Origin: Erodium maritimum
Taxonomy: Eukaryota > Streptophyta > Magnoliopsida > Geraniales > Geraniaceae
Assembly: GCA_963921825.1 (NCBI GenBank)
Contig: OY997590.1
Location: 38,209,039 to 38,273,038, forward strand
Length of the DNA: 64,000 nucleotides
Direction of reading: 5' to 3'
In this document: positions 22,346 to 32,647 of the stretch, one piece after another
Numbering within the stretch: the stretch's first letter is position 1
Layout of the letters: the number at the start of each line of letters is the position of its first letter
The notes under the pieces: model-generated
Database searches by the model: none
The model's input: only the letters and a program-made list of their open reading frames with translations
Told to the model about the DNA's origin: nothing
Position numbers and translations under genes: made by a program

Positions 22346-22408
22346 GTGTGTGTGTGTGTGCGCGCGCGCGCGCGCGTGCGTGCGTGCGTGTGTGTGTGTG
22401 TGTGTGTG
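22346..22408. repeat. Compound (GT)n(GC)n(GT)n microsatellite
   Basis: 63 bases of uninterrupted alternating purine and pyrimidine (GT, then GC, then TGCG, then GT). Located inside the hAT-like element, between copy C and the right end. Confidence 0.95.
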
Positions 22409-22616
22409 ATGATAGTTTGATTAAACAGAACATGTTTAGTAGTTCCGTACAAGGAAACATGGCCCAAAATCCATAATAATAGATATTAAAAACCTCATGT
22501 ACAAAATTTTAAAGGAGCACCGAAAAAAATTAAGTAACTAAAAGCCTAAGCATGGAAAACCAGACCTCTCCTCTTGTACCTCCTGAACCTCAAGTGGCTC
22601 CGCCCCTGGTGTCAGT

Positions 22617-23368
22617 TAATGGTAACTGAAATAACTTATCAGAACAATGATTCGGTAACTTTTTCTCAGAAAGCTCTAAAACCAGACCTCTCCTCTTGTA
22701 CTCGTATTGTTGGTGATGGCCTACCTTCTCTTCTCTGGAGGTCGTCAGTCCTCCTCTCTCCCTTTCTTTCCTCTTATCCTCGTTGATCTGCCCTCATCCA
22801 CTCCTTCTCACCGCTTCGTGCTCCAATAGCCATCAGCCGTGAGTTTACATATAGTTCTGTCCATAGGAGCTTCAGGTGTTGCATTGCGTGTCTACCCACC
22901 TCCTTCGGCCTGTTTTGTCACCATTGCTCCTCTCCCGTTGTTCTCCTCTCACTGGCGGTCCGTTATGTTTGTCATAGTCAGCCTTCTCCGTCGCGCTCCT
23001 GCTCCCACCAGACGGTCAGATCTACACCCATCTTCTTCTAGAACTCCACATTCTAAGCCACTCATCCGGACAGATCGGTGCTCCTGGCCCCAAACGGGTC
23101 AGATCCACACTCGACGACGCACCTCCTTCCCCTCACTCTGATCCTAAAATTTGGCATCGACGACCGGCCACAAGTCTCCACTCCCCTGCTCTTTGGTGAG
23201 GCTCCTACGTGTTTTCCTTTTCGTTGTGGTTGCTTGTTTTTTGTAGGTTTCTTTTACCGGAATCTTGTCCTCAAGACTCGTTCGTCTTTCTCCGAAGGAT
23301 CTCCAGTAGGTTTGTTTGATGTTAGATTTAATCTTGTTAGTAATTTAGGTTACTTTATATGTTATATT
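22617..23368. other. Unassigned interval
   Basis: A pyrimidine-rich stretch (22690-23250) with several short open frames (up to 100 residues) of low-complexity Pro/Ser/Leu composition. None resembles a known protein. It also carries a 23-bp exact repeat (22679-22701) of sequence found inside the neighbouring hAT-like element (22557-22579). Confidence 0.4.
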
Positions 23369-23683
23369 TGTTAGAATTAACAACGTGCATGCAACTACGT
23401 TGTAGTTGTTAGCTTGTTACAAGTAGATGAGATATTAGTGGGATATGGATTTGTTTAGAAATAATCATAGATTGTGTAGAGATCTTGAGCTTAACTTGTG
23501 GATCTTACCTCTAGTTTTGTATAAGGTTCGACCTACAATAGGAGCCCGACTATAATAGTTTTTTTACGTCTAATGGAATAACAAAAACCATCGTACATTT
23601 TCTCCTACTTGTTCTTCTCATGTTTATGTGATTCGTGTTTCTTGTGGTTATTGATCCCAATTTCTAACATTTGGTATCAGAGC
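23369..23683 (+). mobile_element. Copia-type LTR with adjacent primer-binding site
   Basis: The 301-bp LTR begins TGTTAGAATTAACAACG and ends TTTCTAACA (23669), with inverted TGTTAGAA/TTCTAACA termini. One base later TTGGTATCAGAGC (23671-23683) matches the initiator-methionine tRNA complement used as a primer-binding site. This marks the 5' LTR of an LTR retrotransposon reading rightwards. No partner 3' LTR was found in the window, so the element is truncated. Confidence 0.75.
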
Positions 23684-24785
23684 ATAACATGAAAGTGCCG
23701 AGTATTCCAAAATTTGACGTTCATGAGAATTGGGAAGCTGATGCCTTCTAAAGAAGGATGCAAAATCTTGATGGTGTTCCACGAAGAGGTGGCGTAACAT
23801 GGGTGAATGCAGCTCGCGGATAAGGAATCGTGTGACGATGGTTGACGCCTAGGCGATGTTCGAAAAGGTGGAGCTAGAGTTGAGGTCGTCGGAGGAACAA
23901 GGTGTGTTGTTCCGTTTATCTTCTTGTGGCGAAGGGAGGACGATGTTGGTGAGCCACGGTTCCGAGATTGTCGTGGCGTCAAAGAAGATATTGAGGATAT
24001 CGTTGACGAGCTCAGTAAAAGGGATAAAGGAAGGGATCCATTGCGTGGCATGAGTTTTATGGTCAAGTAAATGCTCCCTTGGAATCTAAACAATTATCTC
24101 TTATGAATAGCTTCATTTGATTTGGTGTTTATTATGCATTTGAGAAAGAATAAAAAAGGAGAGATGAACAAAAAGATATGTATGGTTTTGGCTCTCTCTG
24201 TGATGTGATATAAAGTAAAAAAAGGAAGAAAAAAAGAAATAGAAGATGTATTTGGAGGTCGGTTTTTTGATGCTGCTGCTAGTGGACGACCCAAAGGAAC
24301 TTCCATGGCGATCGGTTAATATGGTGGAAGAAGAGTGTTATGTTTCTAGAAGAGTGGAGTGAATTTTCTCGACCATGGTGGAGGCGGTTCTGGCTGAGTT
24401 GATCGTGGCTCATTGTTGTGGTTATTGGGCTGAACAAGTCAGAATCAGATAGTGAGAGCAGCGACGAGGAAGAGTCGGCTCAAGAGGACAAGAAGTTGCT
24501 CAGAAAGCCCATTAAGGTCACTGAAGAAGGAATAAGGAAGTCGAGCCATTTTGAGGTTAAGATGAGTTCCGTTTTGGATTTGGTGAGCGCATTAGATTCG
24601 GCGCTCGTCATGTCGGTTGCGTACTTTATGTTGTTGATTTCCACGAATTCGTTGGCGCTAGCTACCAGGCTGTTGGTGCTCTCTAGAGAAGACCGGTGGG
24701 TCGGGAGGTAAAGTCGGTGGTGGTGCCCAAATTGTTTATGGCAAAACAGTATGCAAGGTAGTATCGAATACTACAAGTGTTAAAA
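23684..24785 (+). other. Degenerate retroelement interior and unassigned sequence
   Basis: Directly after the primer-binding site a short frame starts MKVPSIPKFDVHENWEADAF, resembling a gag start but stopping at once. Other fragments follow out of frame (region 23740-24060). A 97-residue frame at 24418-24711 has an acidic segment (SESDSESSDEEESAQEDKK) but no recognisable domain. The sequence is probably decayed retrotransposon interior. Confidence 0.4.
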
Positions 24786-24873
24786 TGTAAGAACCGCCCC
24801 CGGTCAATTCCGGTCGAACCGGTGATTTCTAGACAAGTTTGACTTTTGGCCGGAAAAGTCAATCGATGACTCA
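24786..24873 (+). repeat. 5' LTR remnant of gypsy D
   Basis: It matches the first ~88 bases of the 3' LTR (TGTAAGAACCGCCCCCGG...GATGACTCA) with about six differences, then diverges sharply. It marks a deletion that fused the LTR start to the pol region. Confidence 0.85.
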
Positions 24874-24922
24874 GGACTGGCTCGCGAGGTACCGAGCGAC
24901 GATCGACTGCTATCGACGTTAG

Positions 24923-26774
24923 GTGATAGTGAGGTCGGGCGACAGAGTCATTACTTGTGTTTTGGGTAGCAAGAGCGGAGTCCTTCTGTCCGCCTTGACT
25001 ACGGTAGTTGAGTTAGAGATTGTGCAGAGCAGCAGAGATCTACCGAGAGTAGTACGTGAGTTCCTGGATGTCTTCCCGGAGGAACTGTCAGGCTTACCGC
25101 CAGCGCGCGAGGTGGAGTTTAGGATCGATCTGATCCCAGGTACGGCGTCGATCTCTATGGCCCCGTACCGGTTTGCACCAACCGAGTTGGTCGAACTAAA
25201 GAGACTACTCGAGGAACTACAACAGAAGGGTTTCATCCGCCCGAGCGTATCCCCGTGGGGAGCACCCGCCCTTTTTGTGAAGAAGAAGGGTGGAGCTTTG
25301 AGGATGCGCATCGATTACCCGAAGTTGAACCGGGTGACGGTGAAGAACCGCTATCCGATGCCAAGGATTGATAATTTGTTTGACCAGCTGAGATGAGCGA
25401 AGTACTTCTCGAAGATCGATCTTCGATCTGGGTACTACCAGCTGAGGGTCCGAGAGGAGGACGTGGAGAAGACCGCGTTCCGGACTCGGTACGGACACTT
25501 TGAGTTCCTAGTGATGTCGTTCAGTTTGACCAACGCACCAGCAGCTTTTATGGATTTGATAAACGGCATCTTCAGACCGTATCTGGACCAGTTTTTCGTA
25601 GTTTTTATTGACGACATCTTGATTTACTCGCCTAGTGAAGAGGAGCATGAGGAGCATCTGAGGACCGTCTTGACACTTCTACGCACTCATCGGTTGTACG
25701 AAAACCTGGAGAAGTGCGAGCTCTGGCTCACAGAGGTGAAGTTCCTCGGGCATGTTGTGTCCCGAGAGGGTATCTTAGTCGATCCGGCAAAGGTTGATGC
25801 AATTTCGAAGTGGGCACGACCCAAGAATGTATTTGAGATCCGTAGCTTCCTGGGACTAGCAGGGTATTATCGGCGATTCGTCCAAGACTTCTCACGTTTG
25901 GCTGCACCTATGACAGCTTTGACTCGCAAGGGAGCGGAGTTCCTATGGACTGATGAGTGTGAGCACTCCTTTACCGAGCTAAAAACTCGATTGACTACCG
26001 CTCCAGTGTTGATTGTACCGGAGCGAGGAGTAGGTTATGATGTGTACTGTGACGCTTCAGGCGAGGGACTGGGTTGTGTGTTGATGCAGTCCGGGAAGGT
26101 AGTTGCTTATGGCTCGAGACAGCTAAAGGTACATGAGCGCAACTACCCGACCCATGATCTAGAGCTGGCAGCAGTGGTATTTGCTCTAAAGAGCTGGAGA
26201 CATTATCTGTACGGTGAGCGTTTTAGGGTGATCTCGGATCACAAGAGCCTCAAGTATATTTTCTCTCAGCGCGACCTGAACATACGCGAGAGTCGATGGA
26301 TGGAGTTACTTGAGGAGTACGACTTCGAGTTACTCTATCATCCGGGAAAGGCGAATGTCGTCGTCGATGCCCTGAGTAGGAAGTCGATTCACTACATTGC
26401 CAGCATAGCTGTCCGAGAGTGGGACATGATGGAGGAGTTGAGCTCATTCAGAATTGAGCTAGAGGAGGTCACGGATGGTATGCCTTTGTGTGCACTGGTG
26501 GCTCAGCCCACGTTGGTTACTCGGGTGCTGGAGGCATAGGTCGAGGATGCCGAGACGACAGGGATTAGAGAGAGGCTGACCAGCGGTGTTGAGACCGAGG
26601 GCTGGGAGCAGAGTGCGGATCAAGGCCTCCGTTACCGAGGACGACTGTTTGTGCCACGAGGTTGTAGGGACCATGTATTGAGAGAGTGTCACCACTCCCG
26701 TCTTGCTGTGCACCCGGGTGGCACCAAGATGTATAGAGACATCCGACGACAGTTCTGGTGGAGCGGGATGCGTA
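24923..26774 (+). pseudogene. Gypsy D pol, first part: reverse transcriptase, RNase H, start of integrase
   Basis: The frame 24923-26539 is interrupted by TGA at 25394-25396 and a later TAG at 26537-26539, with homology continuing through both. It shows the RT block [19 protein letters not shown], the catalytic box [26 protein letters not shown] and [19 protein letters not shown]. RNase H follows ([58 protein letters not shown]). After 26540 come CHHSRLAVHPGGTKMYRD and QFWWSGMRR, the HHCC start of integrase, cut by the solo LTR at 26780. These enzymes copy element RNA to DNA in cytoplasmic particles; this copy cannot. Confidence 0.9.
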
Positions 26775-26779
26775 GAGCA

Positions 26780-28465
26780 TGTTAGTCTTAGTGCCCGTAG
26801 TTCAATCCTAAATGTCCAAATGTATATATCATCGTTAGCAATAAAATTAAAGCGGCTTTATATTACTTATGTGTTGGAGTAATATATCGATGTGTGCTCT
26901 GATCTATGCCCACCATGCGAATAGAACCATAGATCGAGATAGATCACACTCGATGGGTCCCTAGTCAACAAAGCTTTACTAGAAGCGACTAGTATGAAAG
27001 ATGGCTCTTTATAGCTTATGTTCTGTTAGTCATTGGAATGGGATTCCGGATTCTGATCATAAATATCATGTGGGCCATGATATTGGACGACCCGACATGA
27101 ATATGTGCCATAGATCAAGTCATGAACATATTCATTGTCGTAGCTTGTCATGTATCCTTAGACCAAGGAGTCTTTGTGATCGCTATGTAGTCAACAACTG
27201 AGTTTGACCTGAGCCTAACGTTGTCCGTAACAGGGCTTCCACAACGGCCAGGATTGGCTTGGGGACGGGCTACATGAGTGACACGAAAGACGGCTAAGGG
27301 ATTTATCCCTCATACTAAGGTATGAGAAAGATATCGGTTCTCGGCCGCTTGATCGAGAGTGACTGAAAGAATATCATGGCCATGCACATGATACTGGGTA
27401 TCATATCTTCAGTCATCTCACATATCAAGGAACATTGATTGAGAATAATAAGGATGACGGCTCTATTCCTTATCTCAATCAGGATATCGGAGATAAAAGG
27501 ATAATGATAGGGACGACGGAAAGGTTAGAATCGACAGGGTCGATTCGTTATGCAGTGTCATGCAATACTAAAGTCTCGTTAGTTGCCACTTAAATAGGAT
27601 CAAGTAAAATGGGATTTTACGTTGATCTATTGACATGCATAAACCTAAGGGTCACACCGGAGGATGAAACTCATTGACACATTTATGGAGAATGGCCAAA
27701 AGGGAGTTGTCTCGGGACATGACCAAAACTGGGTTTTGGGTCATGTGCCCGTAAGTGAATAGGACTTTACGTATCGAGACAAGGCTTGGAGTCTTGGGAT
27801 TGATCGCGTCGGATAATGTTGGACATTTCCGGTATGGAAGGCTTGGAGGCGATGAGCGAATCACGGGACCTCGTTGGAAATGGCCACGGTCCATGTTCCA
27901 AGAAGCCCATGAAAGGCCCATGCAACCAAGACCCATGGAACTAATTAATCAAGTCTTGATTAATTAGTACTAAGTAAGCAAGACAAGGATTAAGGTGTTG
28001 GTGATTCACCACCTAACCCAATCTTGTCTTGCCATACTTTGTCCTATTTACACCTTACTTGTCACCATGCTTGTCTCATGCCTTTAGTTGGACAAGTATG
28101 GGTTTTGTTATGTTTAAGTCATCTTTTTTCAACATAACAAACACAAGAAAAGAATAGGAAACACAACTTCTCTCCCCCTTCCCTTGCAATTTCGGGTTTG
28201 GCAAGCTCCCACCTCCATTTTTATGTTCTTGAGTCCTCAAAGAGAAGAACTACGTGGCTTTGATTCCCATGTGGATACGTAGGCGTCTTGGAGACTCAAG
28301 CCAATCATTCGTTACTCGGTGTTCTTGTTTTGGTAAGAAATAGTGCTGATTTTTCTCTTGTGAATCCATTCTTTGTTAGTTGTTTCATGGTTTAATCGTC
28401 TCTTGGTTTTCATTGATTTTCCGCTATGAGTTGGTTCATCTCCAATCCTACCTCGAGACCCAACA
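26780..28465 (+). mobile_element. Solo LTR of the copia A family, 1686 bp
   Basis: It runs from TGTTAGTCTTAGTGCCCG to GAGACCCAACA and is flanked by GAGCA on both sides (26775-26779, 28466-28470). It is closely similar along its whole length to the copia A 3' LTR at 55435-57111. It interrupts the gypsy D integrase between the HHCC finger's first half and its CQQ cysteine pair. No internal copia sequence remains, so it is a solo LTR. Confidence 0.95.
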
Positions 28466-28470
28466 GAGCA

Positions 28471-29635
28471 GTCGCAGATTTTGTTTCGAGATGCCTCACC
28501 TGTCAGCAAGTGAAGGCCGAGCATCAGCGTCCCGCCGGCTTACTACAGCCTTTACCGATCGCAGAATGGAAGTGGGAACATGTCACTATGGACTTTGTGT
28601 GCGGATTGCCGAGGTCGCCGAGAGGGCACGATGCTATTTGGGTAGTAGTTGGCCGACTGACCAAGTTGGCGTACTTTCTAGCCATGAGGATGACCGACAA
28701 AGTGGATTCGTTGAGCCGGTTGTACGTTCGAGAGATTATTCGCCTTCATGGAGTACCGGTGTCAGTTGTATCTGATAGGGATCCTCGCTTCACATCCAGA
28801 TTTTGGGGAGAGCCTGCAGAAGGCAATAGGGACTGAGGTCTTACTTAGTACAGCTTATCATCCACAGAACGATGGTCAGTCAGAGCGTACTATCCAGATA
28901 TTAGAGGACATGCTACGAGCTTGTGTATTAGACTTTCGGGGGTCGTGGGAGGATCATTTTCCTTTAGCAGAGTTCGCCTATAACAACAGTTATCAGTCCA
29001 GTATTGGGATGACACCATTTGAGGCTTTGTACGGCAGACCATGTAGGTCGTCTGTGTGTTGGGCTAAGGTAGGAGACCGGAGCCTACTTGGTCCGGAGTT
29101 GGTACGAGAGACGATCGAGAAGGTCGCATTGATTCAGGAGCGGTTGAAGACAGCACAGAGCCGACACAAGAACTATGCAGATAGACGTCGCAGACCGCTT
29201 GAGTTCTCGGTTGGAGATCATGTATTTCTGAGGGTGAGCCCGAAGAAGGGCCTACTGCGGTTCGGCCGCGGTGGAGGCAAGCTGTCACCGCGATTCATCG
29301 GACCATTTGAGATATTGGATAGAGTTGGAGCCGTAGCTTATCGGTTAGCATTGCCACCGCAACTTGGGAACGTGCATAACGTTTTCCATGTTTCCCAACT
29401 GCGGAAGTACATAGCAGATCCCTCTCATGTCATTGAGTGGACACACATTGAGGTAGCCGATGATGTCTCTTATGAGGAGCAGCCTGTCAGGATTGTGGAT
29501 ACGGGAGAGAAGGTCTTGCGGAAGACGACTATCCCTTTGGTGCAAGTGCAGTGGAAGCACCAGGGAACAGAGTTGACCTGGAGCGCGAGGACGAGATTCG
29601 GGAGAAGTACCCCCATCTGTTCGACCTTTGAGGTA
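28471..29635 (+). pseudogene. Gypsy D pol, second part: integrase and C-terminal end
   Basis: It resumes directly after the solo [23 protein letters not shown], then the integrase core with [25 protein letters not shown], a frameshift near 28805, LLSTAYHPQNDGQSERTIQ and ALYGRPCRS. It ends in the chromovirus tail (GDHVFLRVSPKKGLLRFGRG, FIGPFEILDRVGAVAYRLAL, VFHVSQLRKYI). The chromodomain-like end (IPLVQVQWKHQGTELTW) is frameshifted by a one-base loss near 29580. Chromodomains steer such elements to heterochromatin by family knowledge. Confidence 0.88.
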
Positions 29636-30549
29636 CCTTTGTTTTTAATTTCAAGGACGAAATTCTTTTAAGGGGGTAGATTGTAAGAACCGCCCCCGGC
29701 CAATCCCGGTCGAACCGGTGATTTCTAGACAAGTTTGACTTTCGACCGGAAAAGTCAACTGATGACTCAAGAAGTCATTCGGGACCTTTTCGGGACCCAA
29801 AAAGCTTAGCCGTCATCACGGTTAGCTTAGATGGGCCGTTTCCTTCAGTTTGACTGTATTATTGGTTAGATCAACTTTCGGTCAAACTTGGACTTTTTAT
29901 CAGTTCTTTTCCGATATAATCTTGGACGGTTGGAAATTTATTTAAGTGAAAGTGACCCCACTTGACACTTGGCATTTTTGGCTTGGAGCATGAAAAATGG
30001 GGCTTCCATTGACCCTTATACCCTCCAAACTTACCTTTAAAGGGATAAGACCTTAAGGGCCTTTAAGTAAATGGACATAATAGGTCATTTAAAGTAAAGG
30101 GAGCACACAATTCAGCTCATATTGTGTTGTTGCAGCCGAAAATCACCATAGGAAGAGAAGATAGGAGAGTTCATTTCTTGAAGAAGAAGAAAGAAGGAAA
30201 AGCAAGCAACCTTGACCTTGTTCTCTACCATTTCTTCTCCATTTTCCTCCCATCTTCATCATCTTCTCATCTTCAAGGTATGGATGCTCTTAACTTTCCA
30301 TTTCATCCACTTTCCAATTTGGGTTTTGTGGAATTTTGGCTTGAAGTTGAAGAACTACCCCTTTTGGCTATTGTTGGAGAAGAATTAGTGAAGTTTAGGT
30401 TGGGTTGTTGTGTTTATTGAAGTTTTGATGAAACTCATTGAGGGTGTTGATGATTGGAGGCTTTTGATGGTTATTTTGGAGTTGGGAGAAGTTAGAAATG
30501 GAGATTTTGGTCTGATTTTCATGGAACTTGAGTTGGGAAAGAAAGGGGA

Positions 30550-30808
30550 AGGTCCTGGACTGGTTCGGTACGGAAGGTGACCCGGACCGGGCCATGCGCC
30601 GGCACGGTAGGCCGCATGGAACGGGCCAGCTACCGGCACGGTACGCGGTGCGAAACGGGCTTGAGTCCGGCACGGTACCTCACACAGTCCGTGTCAGACT
30701 CCGGGCCGGTGCGTCGCGCGGTCCGTGCTGGATACCGGGCCGGTCTGTGATACGGTCCGTGCCAGGTTCCGGCACGGTCTGTGATGCGTTCCGGACTGTA
30801 TTCCGGAT
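30550..30808 (+). repeat. GC-rich degenerate repeat inside the gypsy D LTR
   Basis: About 260 bases are packed with variants of CCGGCACGG, GGTCCGTG and CCGGGCCGGT, in both direct and inverted senses, within an otherwise AT-rich LTR. No uniform period could be fixed by eye. Dense CG sites make it a likely methylation target. Confidence 0.65.
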
Positions 30809-31606
30809 CTGATTTCCAGAACCAAAACCCTTCCTTTTGAGTCCATTTCGGTTCCTAGATCATTCCTTTGGCTTTATTTCTATTCTTTGAGGACCGTTCT
30901 ATATTTTAAGTTGAGGAGCACTCCGTTGGGTTACTAATTTTGGTATTATTATGGTCCAAGACTGGATACCCAAGCTCGAGGAGAGGAGACTTGGACCCAC
31001 TAGAAGACGGAGAGGAGGATATCCATATCGCTGTTGAAAGGAGTATTTGTTCGTAGGAAGACCACAAGGTAGGGAAAGTACTAACTCCTCGTGCATTTCA
31101 ATATTTAGTATGCCTATTAGGTTAATAAAATTGGAAAGTCTTTGAACTACTAATAACCGGACGTGTCTAGTATGCATGATTAAGATGTGAAGAACTAGTG
31201 TAACTCGCTTTCAATACTTGGGAATTGATTTACTGGTAGAAAGGCTGAGATGAGCCCTAGGATTTGCTTGTGTTTGCCTCACATGCTTGGTTGCCTAGTT
31301 AGGTTAAGATAAGAGTCTAATACAACTAGATGGGTTGCATGTTGAACTTGAATGCTTGAATGGTTACTTGATCGAATGCTTGATTGGATGATTGTATGAA
31401 TGTTGAGTGTAATTGATTGTGCTAAATGGTATATGATCGGGTGAATGATAGACCGATGGAGTGCGATCGGTAAGTATATTGGTAAGTGCAAAGTTACAGT
31501 GATTCATGTGGTTTGTTGTGATAGAATTGTGATGTGCTAAGCTTTGGTTGTTCTATGGTTATTTAGTATGTTACTCTCTTGTGGATCTTTGAGTTAGGTT
31601 CTATAT

Positions 31607-31830
31607 CGGTATGGCACCCACACTGCGGTGTGGGATAGTGCCTGTAAGGTACCTACACCAAAGGGAATACTGGTGTGGGGTAGTACCTAAGCCGATGACT
31701 TGCGATCCTATATGGTACCCACACCAAAGGGAATGCTGGTGTGGGGTAGTATCATAGCCGGTGGATTGGACCCTGCGGGGCATTGATTACTGGACCCTGC
31801 GGGGCAATTGGATGGTTTACCCTGCGGGGA
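31607..31830 (+). repeat. Tandem repeats in the gypsy D LTR
   Basis: GGTACC(C/T)ACACCAAAGGGAATNCTGGTGTGGGGTAGTA-type units occur twice (about 31650 and 31715), preceded by a diverged third (CACCCACACTGCGGTGTGGG, a short palindrome). They are followed by three copies of ACCCTGCGGGG spaced ~27 bases apart (31769, 31793, 31819). Confidence 0.75.
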
Positions 31831-32647
31831 ATGGTTACTTGTTGATTCACCCGAGTATATGCGTCCTGCAGGAGCATTATCTCGGTTCCCCATGACTTAT
31901 GGTCTTTTGGAGACGTTTCCGAGGATCCCGACGAATGCGTCCTCATATGGATGTTTCCGGTATTCTCGACGTTATACGTCTTTGTGATGTCATGCGTCTC
32001 CTCTGGGCCGAGGGAAAATCCGATATGACACAAAGAGTATTGTGGATCGGAGGGTGGTGATTTCATGTCCCACGGCGGTACTTAAGAGTTCTATCTTCTA
32101 TTGATTGTTAAGAAGTGTATTGTTTTCCCTTACTTCTATAATTGTTGGCTACGCTCTTAAGGGCGTTGAATATCGATTTATTTCCATATTTGAATATTCT
32201 CTCGGCTCTTCGTATTATTGAGATTTGAACGAAATTGTGAATTTTCCAATTGTTAAACTTAAAGGCTGCACTTGCTAGTTATTTTCCCTACTGAGCGTAA
32301 GCTCACCCCTACTTGTTGTTTACTGTTGTTTCAGGTTTACTTGATGAGTAGAGGACTCGAGGCTCGGGAGCTTCGTGAGTTCGGGTGCTTGTCCTTAGAG
32401 ACGTTGTGGTCGTCTTATTTATAAACACTTTATTTCTAAACCTCGTTGTAGACGTATTTCTTGAGGCTTTTTGAGTTGAAACTAAATTTGGAGACTTAAT
32501 TAGTACTATTTAAACTACTTTATTATGGATTTCTATTATTTTCCTTAAGTCACGTCTCGAGTCCGGTCAAAACCGGATTTGGGGCGTGACATAAAATATA
32601 TATTTCCATTGAAGAGAGCTAGTCTCTTAACAAGTATATTATCTTGT

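Larger units (their letters stand above)
19173..22608. mobile_element. hAT-like element, 3.4 kb, with perfect 8-bp TSD
   Basis: The left end TAGTGGCGGAGCCA and the right end, reverse-complemented, CAGGGGCGGAGCCA match at 12 of 14 positions. Both are flanked by GTGTCAGT (19165-19172 and 22609-22616), the 8-bp duplication expected of hAT transposition. No hAT transposase frame is present. The interior is largely two copies of the TTTATCA element family (B and C) plus a GT/GC microsatellite, so this is a non-autonomous hAT carrier into which, or with which, the other elements moved. Confidence 0.85.
24786..32591 (+). mobile_element. Gypsy chromovirus D (Tekay/Del-like), internally deleted, 7.8 kb
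   Basis: It begins TGTAAGAACCGCCCC and ends GGGGCGTGACA, flanked by the 5-bp duplication TAAAA (24781-24785 and 32592-32596). The order is: first ~88 bp of the 5' LTR, abrupt joining to protease/RT, RNase H, an integrase split by a solo LTR, a degenerate chromodomain end, the polypurine tract TTTAAGGGGGTAGAT, then a complete 2.9 kb 3' LTR. Gag, the primer-binding site and most of the 5' LTR are missing. RT motifs ([20 protein letters not shown]) are of the Tekay/Del chromovirus type. Confidence 0.9.
29692..32591 (+). repeat. 3' LTR of gypsy D, 2.9 kb
   Basis: It starts TGTAAGAACCGCCCC just after the polypurine tract and ends GTGACA before the TAAAA duplication. The length is typical of Tekay/Del chromovirus LTRs. 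It contains a GC-rich block (30550-30808) and tandem repeats (31607-31830), both listed separately. Confidence 0.9.

Noticed and set aside
22839..23374. Overlapping 98-100-residue frames as possible exons
   Set aside because: Ser/Pro/Arg-rich low-complexity translation with no homologue I recognise. They lie just upstream of an LTR.
24418..24711. 97-residue frame with an acidic SESDSESSDEEE stretch as a possible gene
   Set aside because: Low-complexity start followed by an unrelated hydrophobic tail. It has no splice context or known domain and lies in decayed retroelement sequence.
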